Source: Prorocentrum cordatum | Lineage: Eukaryota; Sar; Dinophyceae; Prorocentrales; Prorocentraceae | Reading direction: 5' to 3' | Length of the DNA: 64,000 nucleotides | Assembly: GCA_963575745.1 (NCBI GenBank) | Contig: CAUYUJ010015840.1 | Coordinates: 157,501 to 221,500 of the forward strand | Shown here: piece after piece, positions 43,101 to 57,200 of the stretch | Layout: each line of letters begins with the position of its first letter | How positions within the stretch are numbered: position 1 is the stretch's first letter | Program-made: the position numbers and the translations under genes | Notes under the pieces: model-generated | The model's database searches: none | Told to the model about the DNA's origin: nothing | The model's input: only the letters and a program-made list of their open reading frames with translations

Positions 43101-45812
43101 GCCAAGAACGTCAGCCTCCTGTCCTTCGTGGGCACGGGGCTACATGCACGTCGGCGTGAAGTGGCGGAACAAAAAGTTCTTCTTGCAGGGGCCCCAGCAG
43201 ACTCAACTCGACATCTCGGAGGCCAGGTCATGGGTAACTGTTCGTTTCGGGCCGAGCTTTCGGCCCGTCTGGCGGCCATCTCGGCGGGTTTCTTCTCCAT
43301 GGGAAAATATTGGTACGCTCGGGGGATCGCCTACACCGAGCGACGAGCCGTGTTCCTGGCCAGGGTCGTGGGCCCCGCGTGCTCCGCCTGCGAGGCCTTC
43401 CTGCCGACCCCCAGCCAGATCGACCAGCTCACGGCGCGGGTCGTCTTCTTCGGGCGCAAAGCTATGAGGGGGGCCGCGACGTCCTGGGAGGGGGGCCACG
43501 CTCGTTCGGTCCCTTCCGAGGCGGTCTTGAGGTATTGGCGGGTCCCTCCTCTCGAGATCGAGTTCCGTGTCAGACGTCTGCGGTGGTACCAGCAGTGGGC
43601 TCGAGAGCCCGCGAGACACCTAAGTGAGTGGGCCCCCCTCTTTGGGGACATGCACATCGAGAAAATGCGAGGCCTCCGAACCCTTTCACCCGAGGGCCAT
43701 CTCACGGAGACGGCGAACCCCTGGGCCATCCAGTACGTCAGGGACTTCGAGGCGCTTCGGAGGACGTCTGTGGACACAGAGGAGGATATGCGGTCCTGGT
43801 CAGGAGCCCCTTTGGAGTTTCTCGAGGAGGGGGACTTGCGGGACTGGTTCACGGAGCTGGACCTCTCGGTCGTCAGGGCCGCGTGGCTCTCGGTCAGCAT
43901 TCCTCCAGCAGGCTCTCCTGGTCCCCATCAAGAGGCACCACCTGAGGTCCCCGCTGGACAAGGTGAGGGCTTTCGCTGCTCCGTCGGGAACTGCGCCAAA
44001 TGGTTCCTAACGAAGCGTCAGTGGCTTGTTCACGTTCGGGCCGCTCATGGTTACAAAACTCTGTTGGCTGAGGCTGTCCAGGGCGCTTCGTGCTTTGTGT
44101 GCTGCAGCAGGTTCCAGTCTCGCAACTCGGCTTACAACCACGTGCTGGACTCGTTCGCTTCGGGCTTCTGCAAGGTTCAGCTCAGTACCACTCTCGAGCT
44201 TGCCCCGCCGACTGGCCCATTCTGTTGCCGACTTTGCGAGGCTCAAGTTCTTTCCGAGCCTGCTCTCCACCTCCATGCGCGCATCCATTTCGAGGATCTC
44301 CCGCTCGTGCTGGGAGGCGATGGATTTAGACGAGCCCAGCTGGGCGGTCGGGAAACGCAAGGGCCTGGAGACCAGCGACTCCAAGGGGGCCAAGCAGGCT
44401 CGACTCCTCGCGGAGCTCGGGCAAGAGGCGCAGGCCAACCAGAAGAACGGCAAGGGAGGGGCGCTGGCGGCGCTCCTGGTCGTCCCCACGAGGCTCGCCC
44501 TCACCAACGCGCGCGAGCTGGCCGAGGTGACTGGCGCCTGCTACACCTCGTACATGGTCGGGGCAGAGGTCCCGTTCGTCAAGGTGCTGCAGGAGACGGG
44601 CAAGACGTACGCCGAGAACTGCAAGGCCGACGGCAAGGACCACCAGCACGGGCCCCCTTGGCCGCATGTGTTCAAGGCGTTCATCAAGTGGGCCTGCAGC
44701 ACGGAGGGGGCCAGCACGACTCCAGCGGCAGCGCAGACGGTGTTCCAGGACTACTGGAAGAAGGTCATCCTATCCCCGTCGGCGCTGGAGACGTTGGCGA
44801 TCCACTGCCGCCACTTCCGACTCAAGGCCTGCTGGTACGACAAGAAGAAGCTCACCAAGCCCGACAGGTTCAAGCTCCAGATCATGTTGGGCATCCCGCA
44901 GCAGGCGAACCCTTGGGGAGACGGCGCAGCATCGCTGATGGAGGCGGTTCAGCAGACTGTCATGGCGGCAGGCACGGACAAGAAGGACCAGACCGTGCGC
45001 TTTCTCCCAGGGGCGCCGCCGAGAGGCGGGCTGGAGCGCGAAGCCTCCAAGCTGCTGGCGCAGCTCGGAATGAAGGACAAACCAGCGGCAGCGCCCGACG
45101 GCAAGGACAAGGACGACGACGAGCTGTGAGCCAACCTGCCCGTTTCAGGCTGCAGACTATCAACGGCTCGCGCCGCACCGCGGAGTTGTACCTCCAGGGC
45201 CGCCTCCCAGACGGAACCCTCCTCGCCCTCCAGGCTCGGACCCTCTCCCCGATCCTCGAGTACTCGGATGGGGCCCTGGAGGTTAGACTTTTCTTTAGGA
45301 CCCCCCCCATTCAGGCCTCCTTCGGCGTTGAGACGCTCCAGAGGCTTTCGGAGGCCTCCCGTCAGCTTCGGCTGGCCGCGAGTTCCTTGGGCGAGGGTCG
45401 TCTCTCGGGTTCCCTGCGGACCTCCGACGTTTGGGCCGTGCCGCGCCGCGCCGAGGAGGACTGAAAGGGGTTGTGCTGGGGTCGGTTTAATGCGTCGCCG
45501 TCCCTCGGCCCTGGTCAGTGGAGGGAGTGCATAGGCGAGCCCCCTAGGTGTCCCCTTTTTGGGGGTCTCGCTGATATGCCAGTGGAATCCCCCTGCAGGG
45601 CCCCACAGAATCTCGGGCCCCCTAAGTGGTTCTCGAACGCCTGATCCGTTTTTTGTTTTCCCTCGTGGCCCTGCAGGGCGCGGTCGTTCAAGGCGGTTGA
45701 CTCCATCGGATCATCGGCGCTGCTCTGCTCTGCTCTGCTCCTCCTCCTCCTCCTCCTCCTCCTCCTCCGTCTCCTCCTCCTCCTCCTCCGCCTCCTCCTC
45801 CTCCTCCTCCTC
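40111..45812 (+). mobile_element. non-LTR retrotransposon (LINE) 1
   Basis: A 5.7-kb element between perfect 17-bp direct repeats. The order is TCC-rich 5' end, endonuclease-RT frame, RT continuation with zinc fingers, two further overlapping frames, a 3' UTR of about 270 bp and a (TCC)n tail. The tail plus flanking duplication fits target-primed reverse transcription. The RT is split by a frame change, so this copy may be dead unless spliced or frameshifted. Confidence 0.85.
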
Positions 45813-48800
45813 GACATGGTCGGGCTCCCTGGTGCCAGACTCTACATACATTCATCGCTCGTTTGGGCCCCAGGGCGTCGTTCCCCTGGGCGGTGGATAT
45901 GGATATGTCCCTGCCTCGAACGTCGAAGATTTTTCCCGCGCGCACATCCATGCCATCACGGTCCCGCCCACACCCCTTTCCCAGACCTTATGGCGTCATG
46001 ACAAGAATCACGGCGGACGGTTCTTGGCATTTTCTTCCGTATCCAGGGTCCTTGGACCAGCTCCGGGGCCGTCACAGATGTGCTAACGATGACCTGCCGG
46101 CCCCGGAGAAGTGGTCGAGATCTTTGGGAGTCGACGCTGCGGAGCAGTCACGACATGATGGGGAGGGGCTCGCCATAGGTGTCCCTGGCTCAGGGTGTCC
46201 CCCGCTTCTCGCGCCACTCCAGAGGCCCCGTGTCAGAGGCCAGCGGCCAGCAGCACATGTACACATACGCGGTCCGCTTCCGTTGCCCTGCACGTGAGCG
46301 CGGTCGCTCGTGCCTGCGGGGGGGCGGAGGGCGAACATGTGCATGTGGCTTTGCTCGCTCACCGTGGGGGCCCTCTGGGTCTCGTGAGCGGTGGTCCAGA
46401 GTGCGTGCGGAGGAGCTCCTGGAGATCTTGGGAACACCTTGGGCCAGGGGCGCCCCCTCGTTTCATTCGGCTCCTCTCCCCAAGTCCCTCCCCCCCTCTC
46501 CACCTCCCCGCCGTCCGGAGAAGAGGTAGCAGTTCAAACACCGGTCCGAGAACCCCGCGCGGACCTCCGAAAATTCACCTCTGGCTGCTCGTCCCCGTCC
46601 GCTTCCTCCCGCAAGCACCCCGCAGGAGCACCGCGGCCTCACCTCCTCCACAGTCGGCCAGACCAGTTCTCGCCCGGCTCGCCTTGCCTTGCCTCGCCTT
46701 CCTTGCGTCTCGTCCTCCACCCCAGCCTCCTGCAGCCCCTCGCCTCTCCTACTCCTGCGGCTCCTCCTCCCGCTCCTCCCGCTCCAATTCTTGAAGCTTC
46801 GCGTATCCCCACCAGCCTGTCGTCTTGTTACGATCACGGCGGGAACGCCCACGCGCCATTTTGGCTGCGCTGGCACCCCTCGGTGGCTGTTCTCTCAGAC
46901 TCCCTGGGTTTGCCGCTTGCACGTTTCCTTGGGCTGTCCTTGCAGACTCCCTGGGATTGCATGCCCGCCTGGCCTCTCAGACGCCCTGGGTTGCTGCCCC
47001 CCCCCCGCCGCCTGATCCGCGGCCCCCGCGCGCGCCCGGGAATTTAGTCGCGGCCGCAGCCCGACCGTGACCGCTCGCCGTCGGCGCCTCCGCCTGCGGC
47101 TGTCAAAAAAAAAGAAGTATCCCCACCAGCCCATACAGAAAACGCTCGCCACGTGAGTTGCCTTGAAGAGGACATCGTAAAAACATGCAGTGCGACAGCC
47201 GCCTTGGATAACTTTTCGGGGGTGCGGAAAGGGCGGGAACATCTGTTGTATGAGTCGTCAAACGGTAGGTTGAACATGTCGACCTGGCGCCGCTCTGGCT
47301 TTATGGGGGTCGTCTTGGGGTCCTCTTCGACAAATGTTGACCTGCCACGGTTATGTCATCGGGGAGGGGCTCCTGCACAACCATGTTGCCAATGTTTTTT
47401 TTGTTGTTTGTTTTTTTCTCCGAACGGGTTTAAACAAAGATCGAATCATAGTGCCCCGAATGAGAGGAGGAGGAGGAGGAGAAGGAGGAGGAGGAGGAGG
47501 AGGAGGAGGAGGAGGAGGAGGAGGAGGAGGAGGAGGAGGAGGAGGAGGAGGAGGAGGAGGAGGAGGAGGAGGAGAGGAGGAGGAGGAGGAGGAGGAGGAG
47601 GAGGAGGAGGAGGAGAAGGAAGAGGAGGAGGAGGAGGAGGAGGAGGAGGAGGAGGAAAAATAGGAGAACGAGGAGGAGGAGGAGGAGGGCAAGGGCTGGG
47701 CTGGCTCAAGGCCCCGGCCGCGGTGCTGGGCACCCCCGGCGGCCCCGCCCCCGCGCCAGGAGCAACCTAGGTGGTGGTTCGTGCTCTGGCCCCGCCGTGG
47801 CCCTCCTCTCCGGTCCTGGCCCCTGGCTCTTGCTCGTTTCGCCTTCGCCGGGGGTCCGGGGTCCCGTGCGTCTCGTGGCCTGGGCCCCGGTCCCGCGTCT
47901 GGGTTCTGATCTCCCGGTCTTCTGGGTTCCGGGTCTCTGGTTTGGGCTCCTGGTTTCGCTCGTTTGGGTGTGTTCCGGGGCCCGGGGTCGTTCGGGCATG
48001 CCGTTTCGCGGTTCTGGCTCGTCGGTCGGCCCTTGGGAGCTGAACCACCGCCGGGGGCTCGAACGGGCGCTTGCCATGGGCCGCCTCCACCGGTCGCGTT
48101 CTCCGCGGCGCGGCGCGGCGCCCCCATGGCGAAGCCAAGAGGGGAGGCTGGTCCCGAGGCTGCAAGCGAGGTGCGCGGGCGAGGGCACTGGGGCCCCCCG
48201 CGCGCCGACGCCGGCTGGAGGCGACGGAGGCAGCGCGGCGGGTGCGGGAAATGGGCCCCCCCGTCCGAGCGCTGCCCCCCTCGGGCGAGGGCATTGGGGC
48301 CCCCCGAGGGGGCTGCCTGCTGGACACGGCGGAGGCAGCGCTGAGGGCGCGGGCATTGGGGCCCCCCGACAGGCGCGGCAACTGCAGTCCAGCGCGGTGG
48401 AACCGTCACCCAGTGCGGTGCTTGAGTGGGCTTCGCGGGCCGCGGTGGAATCTGCAAGCGAAGAGCTATTTGGCCTGGTTGGCCGCGCTCTCCCGAGTGC
48501 CAGGGCGGGCCCTCGTTGGGCAGCGCTGTGCGCCCGTCGTGATATCCAAGCGCTCCTAGCCGCGAAGCCAGCCTTCGGCGTCGCGGACTTCCCCGAGGAG
48601 TTGCATGCCCACCGTGAGTTCGATGTGCTGCTCAGCACAGTTCTAGAACAGATTTCGCACCGCTTGGCGGCCAGTGCTAAGGGTCTGCCGTTCAACAGCT
48701 GCTATGGCCCGTGGGAGGGAGGTCTACGTCCAGGTGACGTTGAATGGTTGCCTGGCACAAGCATGAAAAAGGTCACTCTGTCGTGCTACAACGTCCAGGG

Positions 48801-51800
48801 GGCTTTCGGTATGGAAGGTGGTGTGGGATCGTGCCACTACCGCATCCAAGCCGTTACTCGCGCTTTCCAGGAGGCCGGGGTGCTGCTTGCATTCCTCTCT
48901 GAACCCTGCATGGGCCCCGGAGCGATCTGGCCCGACACGGTTGGGTATTCGTATATTGGGGAAAGGTCGGCTATGCCAGATACTGTGGCGGTACTTATTC
49001 GTGACGACGTTGCGCAGCTGGCGGTGCAAGTCCCTGGAGTGGGTGATCCGAGGGCTATCTGGATGGCCTTGTCCGCCTACTCGTGTCTGCCCGCCGCCCC
49101 GATCGGCTCAGCTGCCCTCCTGCTTGTCCCCCGCTCTTTCCCTCCCCCTGTCCCCCCCCCTCCTGGCCTGCTCCCCCCCTTGGTTCCCTTCTCTTGTCCC
49201 GCCCTCTGCCCCCCCCCCTTCTTCTCCCCCCCTCCCTCCCCCTGCTTGTCCTTTTTTCCCTTCCTTGCCCTGCCGGGGGGCTGGCGGGTCGGCTGATGTG
49301 AGGCTCCTGGCGGTGCCAGCTGTGGGAGCGTAGCCGGGGCGACGTCGGACCCCTAGGTGCCCCTTTGTCCCCCTCCCTCCCCTTCCCCCCCCCCCTTCCG
49401 GAGGAGCAGTGCGAGGCTCTCGGCGCGGCCCAGGGCGGTCGGCCTGGAGCTGAGTCGACGCCGTGTGCGTTCCCCTTCCCCAACACCCCCCTCCCTCCCT
49501 TCCTCCCCCTCTTCTTGTCCCGCCCTCTGCCCCCCTTCTTCTCCCCCCCCCTCCCCCTGCTTGTCCTCTTTTCCCTTCCTTGCCCTGCCGGGGGCTGGCG
49601 GGTCGGCTGATGAGAGGCTCCTGGCGGTGCCAGCTGTGGGAGCGTAGCCGGGGCGACGTCGGACCCCTAGGTGCCCCTCTGCCCCCTCCCCCTCTCCTTC
49701 TCCCCCCCCCCCCTTCCGTTCCTTTTTGCCCCGCTGGGGGGCTGGCGGAGGAGCAGTGCGAGGCTCTCGGCGCGGCCCAGGGCGGTCGGCCTGGAGCTGA
49801 GTCGACGCAGTGTTGCGTTCCCCTCCCCCCCCTCCCTCCCTCCTCCCCCTCTTCTTGTCCCGCCCTCTGCCCCCCCCCCTTTCCTCTCCCCCCCATCCCC
49901 TGCTCGTCCTCTTTCTCCTTTTTCCTTCATCCCCCTCCCCCCCTCCTCCTCCCCCCCTTGTGTCCTTCCCTCCGCCCCCACCCGTTTTGCCCCCCCTACC
50001 TCCCCCGCCCCCCCCCCCCCCCCCCTTTTTGTTTGATGCTATGCGCTGCTACCCCGTGCGCGGGGCGGCGGGCCAAACCGCGACAAGCAGGGCCTTTTGA
50101 TCCTGGGGGTGTACGGCCACCACGCGCGGTACCCCGCTGCAGTGCGGGGGGCATTCTGGGAGCAGCGGCGGCGAGAGCATGCCGAGGTCACGGCGCGAAG
50201 GGAATACGCTGGCTGGGGAGTCGTGGTCATGGGCGACTACAACTTGCATTTTGCCAAGCTCGGGGGTACAAACGGCAAATATGAGTCCGCGTTGGACCGG
50301 CGCGTGCTTTCGGTCCTGGAAGGAGACAGCGGCATGGCATGTCCGATCAGGAACACTCCGGGGCAGATGACTCACCGTTCTGGTTCGGTAATAGATGTGG
50401 TTGCTGCAAGTGCCAGCCTCCGACTGACCGTTCAGGTGGCTCGCGTCGGTGACGGGTGTGTGCGGAGTGACCACGCAAGACTGGATGTGGTTTGTGAGTC
50501 GGCCGTCAACTTGCCGCCGTTTCACGTGGCTGGTCGGGCCAGGTGGGGTGCCGATGGTGACTGGAATGCCGCGTTATCCTTGGTCCCCCTCTCTCTTCAA
50601 TTTGTGGCTGGCTGGGCGGGGTGTGCCATTCATAATCAGCAGCTTCGCACTTGGGCAGTGACTGGGAGAAAACGTGGGGTGCGGCAGCGTATCTTAGACA
50701 AGGTCGTGTGGTGGCGCGCGGTTCTCTACACGCTATGTGGGCACTATGGCGGGCTGGTGGTGTGCACGCCGCCGCGGCCACCTGCATGGCACGCTTCCCT
50801 GCGACAGCAGTTGCGCGACTACTTCGGCGACGATGGCTCGGTGCACATGACGTCCCCTCTCCCCCGACAGCTAGAGGTGTACCGCCGGCTCACCCTGGAG
50901 GGCAGCGGGAACGCCGAGAATGTCCTCACGCGCCTCCTGCGCCCGCGCCGCCAATTGGAGTTAGCGCTGCGGGATGAGGATTCAGGGGGCCCGCTGGGCC
51001 CGGACGGCATACTCGCGGCGCTGACAGATAATGTTCTTCACAGGAGTTCGCGCGCAGGGCCGGGTACCCCGTCCTCGAATCGGTGGGTGCGAGAGCAACT
51101 TCGACAGTCGCGGCGGGAAGCCTTGGAGTCGTCTGCGGATGAACCTGCCGTCCCGTTTTCGCTCGAAACGGTGCGCAAACTGGTTGACGCGATCAACGTG
51201 GACAAAGCTAGCCAACGGTTGCCTCGCCGTGCCGGCGCGGCGCCAGCAGGCCTACTGCTTACGCGGGCGATCACCAACTTAGCCGCGGTGTTTGGGCTGG
51301 TAGCTAGCGGGTGGGTCCGCGAGGTTACTCCGGCCCGCAAGAAAGGGCCACACATCGTATCGAGCATGGGCAACATCCGCCCGCTCAGCCTGGTGGACGA
51401 GCTGGCGGGTGTCTTGGACGCGTTGTGGTTGAACGAGGTGCGCCCGCAGCTGGAGCGGCACACGGGTGGCGAGCAGGCTGGGGGCAAGTGGGATGCTTCG
51501 CTGCTTGCCATCGGCATTGTGGTGGCGATCCAGGCCCGGAGGGCTGCCGGCCTCCCTTCCTTCCTCCTCAAGGGAGATCTTGCGAACGGTTTCGACATGG
51601 CGTGGAGGGACGCGGTCAAGCTCCTGTTGTGGGACAGTGGGGTGCGGGGCCGGATGTGGCTGCTTGCGGACTCTGCACTGGGCGATGAACTGATTCGCGT
51701 CCGCTGGGGGCCCCTGCTGGGTGAGGTGGTCCGCCTCGCAGACTTTGGGGTTGGCCAGGGACGCCGGCCTGGCGTGCACTTGTTCGGTGTGCTTATGCGC

Positions 51801-53734
51801 GCCATGGCTCTCGAGCTGCAGGGCCACGTTACTGGCGCGGGCGTGGACCCCCCGCCGCAGGCGGCGTTGGCGTGGCTAGAGGCGGGCGGGTCGGCGGGCG
51901 ACGGGTCTGTCGAGACGGTCTGGCCGCGGGTTCAGCTGGAGGCGGCCGTTGCGGAGGGGCGCCGCCGTCCAGATTGGCCAGAACACATGCGTTCCTTGGT
52001 CGGGGGAGGCGAACAGTTGGCGTTCCTGGACAGCATGTCGCCGCACAGGGTCGGTCTGGCGCAGTTCGTGGATGACGCGTTCCTGCTGCAGTCCTCGGTG
52101 GCGGGCATACGCGCTGCGTGCGTCCGCCTCGACGTGTTCTGTGAAAGGTGGCGCCACGCATTCCAAGGCGGCGAAAAACGCCCGACGGTCCTGCCGGTCG
52201 GGGTGCCCCGCGGGCCGGCGGGCAGCTATGGCGCCGTGGGCGGGGAGGCAGTCGAGGCTCGGGCGACAATGAACGTACTGGGCTCTGTGGTGGATGCAAA
52301 TCTCACCTTTCAGCCGCTGTTGGACCGTACCTGCGCCATGATTGTCTCGCAGACACAGGAAATGGCAACGTCGTTTGCTGACTTAGGATTGGGCCTCCCC
52401 CTGCTGACCGCGCAGTTTGGGAAGCGCATTTTACCGGCGGTACTCTATGGATGCGAGTTACTGGCGTGCTTCACTGGTGGCTGGGCTGTGGTGTCCAGGC
52501 GCCTGAATGAGGCCATGTATTCGGCTGCAAAATGCATGTTGGGACTTCGGCCTAGTGTGTCCCTGGGGGCCGGAGGCCACGTGCGCTGCTTCTCCGAGTT
52601 GCGCCTGTTCACGCGGGTCGCGGCGACGGTGGCCCAGCGGATAGTAACGGCAAGGGCGCGCATTGTGCTCCTCCCAGCGGACGCGGTGGCTCGTGTGGCG
52701 TGCTTGGGAGCAGCGGCGGTTACGGGCGAGACGTGGTGCGACAGGGCCGACGCCATTGCCAGGAGCTATGGGATTACCCCGCTTCACTTGGACAGGGACC
52801 TGGCAGCTGTGGATCGGTCCGACAGGGCGAAATGCCGTGCAGTGGTTGGCCAGTGGAAGCGCGCAGTGGTCATGCCTGCAATCAGGCGGGCGGAGGAGAC
52901 GTGGTTCCAGGAGCAGATGGCTGTCCTGCTGGCTGGGGACGGTGCGCCGTACGCTATCCTGGCCCCGGCGAGGTCGCCGTTCCCGTTGGGTCTGCAGTGG
53001 GCCCCATGGAGCAGGCGTGTCTGGAAGTATTTTAGGGCCTGGATTATTGCGCGTGTGACGGGCTCTATTCCGCTGGTGGCGTGGGGTCGCGGAGGCCTGG
53101 TTCCCGCCCTCGTTCCCTGCCCCCTGTGCGGGGGCCACGAGGCTACGCTGGACCATCTGCTGGCCTCCTGCCCGGGCACGGCTGCCTGGCGCCAGGAGCT
53201 ATATGGAGGGGCCGCGGTGGCAGCTACCCGGTGGGCGCTGCTGGGGGCGCCGACAGTGGAAGAAATGCTGCCGAGGCTGGTATTTTTCGGTCAGGCTTGT
53301 GAGGCTCTGGCAACAGCAACACCATTATTGTTTAGATTATCTGTCTCCGCCGCCCCTGGGGTCTTGCGGGGTTGCTGCTTTTGCTGTGCCTGCTGCGGCT
53401 TGCCTGCTTGCCTCTCTTCTGCCCTCCCTGCCGCGTTCCCTTGCTGTGCTGCTGCCGTGCTGCTCCCTCCTGTTCCCTGCCTGGCCCGCTGGTGCTTCGG
53501 TTCTGTGCTGCTGCTTTGCTGCTTTCCCGTGGCGCGGTGGTCCCGTGCCGCTGCTGCGCTGCTCTCCTCTCTTGTGCGGGCTGCTGCTCCTTCGCCTCGG
53601 TGCCGGGGTGTCTGCTGCTTGGCCGGTCGGGCGTGGCCCTGCTGGCCGGGTCGTCCTTGCCGCCGCCGCCGCCGCCGCTTCGGCCGCTGCCGCCGCCGCC
53701 GCCGCCGCCGTCGTCGTCGTCGTCGTTGTCGTTG

Positions 53735-53771
<37 letters not shown>

Positions 53772-53773
53772 GG

Positions 53774-53873
<100 letters not shown>

Positions 53874-54217
53874 TGTTGGCGTCGTTGTCGTCGCTTGGGC
53901 GTTCTTGTCGTCGTTGTCGCCCGGCCGTCCCTCTCGTCCGCCCGCTTCTTGCCTCCGCTGGGGGGCTGCGCGGAAATGGGTGACTTGGGTAGGCGGAGGA
54001 GTCAGCTGTCTAACTGAGTGTCCCGCCGTCCCTTGGGTCGTTTGGGCTGCCCCCCCCCCTTGTCCGCCCTTGCCCCCCTGCTGCCTGCTTTTGCTGCGCT
54101 GCCGTCGGCTGTGGTTGTTGCTTGTTGCTGCGGTCCTGCTTGGCGCCCCCTCCTGCCCCCCTCCCGGCTGCTCCCCCCGCGTCGCCGGTTGTCGTGTCGT
54201 CGTCGGCGTCGTCGTCG

Positions 54218-54256
<39 letters not shown>

Positions 54257-57200
54257 TCGTCGTCGTTGTCGTCGTCGTCCTCGTCCTCGTCCTTGTCCTC
54301 GCCCTCGTTCTGCGGCGCGGCCCACGGTCGCCTCCTGTCTCCCCCCTGGGGGGTCGGTGGATTCAGTGATCAGTCGAGTGCGAGCGGGGCGAGGGAGGGT
54401 CCGGGAACGGGGGGCCCATAGGCCCTCGAGGCGGTCGGCGCCCCCGTCCCGGCCCGGCGGGGCCTGGTGCGCCCGCGCGCGACAGCGCGCCACCAACTGC
54501 GAAAAGGGAAAAGGGAAGGGGGGAGGAGGAGGAGGAGGAGGAGGAGGAGGAGGAGGAGGATCGTGCCGCAGATGCAGTGCCTCGGGTCGCTCCTGCCGTT
54601 CGTGCGCGGCGGAGCGGCGGCAGAAGGGCTGAGCGCAGACCCAGCGAGCGTGAGCTTCCTGCCGACGGCGGCCCCCGCGGCAGCGACCGAGCACCTGACC
54701 GCCTACCTCGGGAAACTGCGCGGCCTGCGGGCGCACGGGCTCGCGGCGCAGGACGAGGTGGTCCTCGTCCAGACTTTCGCGAGCGGGGCGGCGCTTCACC
54801 ATGCGCGGGCGCACCTCCTTGGCGAGGAATGGTGCCAGGTTACGACAACAAGGTGGTGGGGCACCTGGAGGGTTTGCTCGGGCGCCCTCGTGGCTCGGCT
54901 GCCTGGCAGACGTCCGGCTGGAGCTGGGCGAAGCCAGCTTGGGGGCGTTCGCCTCGAGCTGTCGGGCGCTCTGGGGCGCGGCGGAGCGGGCGGGCAACGA
55001 GCTCCGGCTTTGCGCCGGCGAGTGGCACCCGGCCGCGGTGGAGCCGAAGCGCAAGGCACAGAAGGCGCTCGCGCACCACGAACGAGACGAGAACCGGAAG
55101 CGGCTCCTGGCGGGGCTGCCGCCAGAGCAGGCTGCCCAGCTCCGCTCGGCCAGCGGGAAAGGCGCCGGCAGCTGGCTGCTCCCGCCGACGCAGGACGACC
55201 ACCGCCTGGCGGACGAGCACTACCTGACGGCGCTGGCACTGCGCCTCCGCCTCCCGAGGCCTGCCGACGCCTGCGCCACCTGCCAGCGCCGCCGCGCCGA
55301 GGGGCACCTCTGCGGAGCGGACCCTGCGCGGGCCCCGGCTCACCCCCTGGGCTGCCATGCTGGGGCGGGGGCGATAGCGCGCCACAGCGCTATCCGCGAT
55401 TGGCTCGCGCGCTTGCTCAAGGAGCGCGGGGCGAGGGGCGTGGACACCGAGCAGCTCGTCCCCGCCTGGGACAGGACCCGCCGGGACGGCAGCCTGGAGG
55501 CGGCGCGACTCGACGTGACCTACGTGGACCCGGTCGTCGGCACCGCGTACGTGGACGTCGTGGTGACCGACGCTGCAGCCGGGGCCGCGACGCCGGCGGG
55601 GCGGGGCCGGGCTCGGCGCAACGGGGCCGCGGCGGCCGCTGCGGAGGAGGCGTAGGACCTCTTGCGCACCTGGGCGGCGGGCGACGCGGCTGTGCTCTCG
55701 GCGGCGCGCCAGAGCATGGCCGCCGCGCTGCAGCGGGCCAGCGCCGAGGCGCACGACACCTCGGCGTGGCCGCCGGGGCGGCGCGCTGAGGCGCTGCGAG
55801 CGCCGGGGCGGCCTGCTGCTGGGGCGCGCGCAGGGCGAGGCGCACGCACCGCGCCTGGGCGCAGGGGCGACGCCGGGCGCCCGGCGGGCGGCGGCGGCGC
55901 CGGCGGCGGGCGAGGCGCGCTGGGCTGCGGCGGCGGGCTGCGCGGGCGGCGCTGGTTGCGGGGGCAGCGCTGTGCTGGGCGCGGCCGCCGGGGGGGCGGG
56001 GCCGGCGCTTGGCGGACGCGCGGCGGGCGGCGGCGGCCCTGGGCGGACTGGATGCCTGGCGGCACGGGCGGCAAACCGCGCGCGGCGGCGGCGGCCGCGG
56101 CGGCGCCCAGCGGCGCGGCGCGCGCCCCGCGCCAGCGCGGTGGAAGCGGCGACGTCGGGGAGCTGGCTTACCTCATCCGCGCGGGGCTCGTCGAGCTCCC
56201 GTGCGTCGGAGGGTGGTAGAGGCCCCGGCCAGCAGACCCATCCCCCCATGGGAGTAGCCGCTGTCTCAGACAGCCTGCCACCTCCGGGGGGGCCGTCCCC
56301 GGCTACGACGTAGGAGTCTGCCGGCCCCCGATCAAAGCGCGCCGGCCGCGCGGGGAAGACTCGCGGCCGCCTGCAGGAGGAGGAGGAGGAGGAGGAGGAG
56401 GAGGGAGGAGGAGGGAGGAGGAGATAGGAGGAGGAGGAGGAGGAGGAGGAGGAGGAGAGAGGAGGAGAGGAGGAGGAGGAAGGAGGAGGAGGAGGAGGAG
56501 GAGGAGGAGGAGGAGGAGGAGGATAGGAGGAGGAGGAAGGGGAGGGGGAGGAGGAGGAGGAGGAGGAGGAGGAGGAGGAGTGAGGATGAGGAGGAGGAGG
56601 GGAGGAGGAGGAGGAGGAGGAGGAGGAGGAGGAGGAGGACGGGGAGGGGGAGGGGGAGGGGGGGAGGGGGGAGGGGGAGGAGTAGGAGGAGAAGGAGGAG
56701 GAGGAGGAGGAGGGAGGAGGAGGAGGAGGAGAGGAGGAGGAGGAGGGGAGGAGGAGATGGGGGAGGAGGAGGAGGAGGCAGGAGGAGGAGGGGAGGAGGG
56801 AGGAAAGGGAGGAGGAGGAGGAGGAGGAGGAGGAGGAGGCGGAGGAGGAGGAGGAGGAGGAGGAGGAGGAGAAGAGGAGGAGGAGGAGGAGGGGAGGAGG
56901 AGGAGGGAATAGGAGGAGGGGGAGGAGGAGGAGCGGGGAGGAGGGGGAGAAGGGGAGGCAGGGGGAGGAGGCGGGCGGGGGGAGAGGGGCTGGGGGGCGG
57001 GGGGCGGGGGGGGGGCGGGGGCTGGGGGCAGGGGGCGGGGGTAGGGGGAGCGGGAGGGGGAGGGGGAGGGGGGGGGGCGGGGGCGGGGGGCGGGGGGCGG
57101 GGGGATGGGGGAGGGGGAGGGAGAGGGCGAGGGCGAGGGGAACGGGGGAAGATGGGAGGGCGGAGGGGAGGGGGGGGGGGGGAAAGGGAGAGGGAGGGGG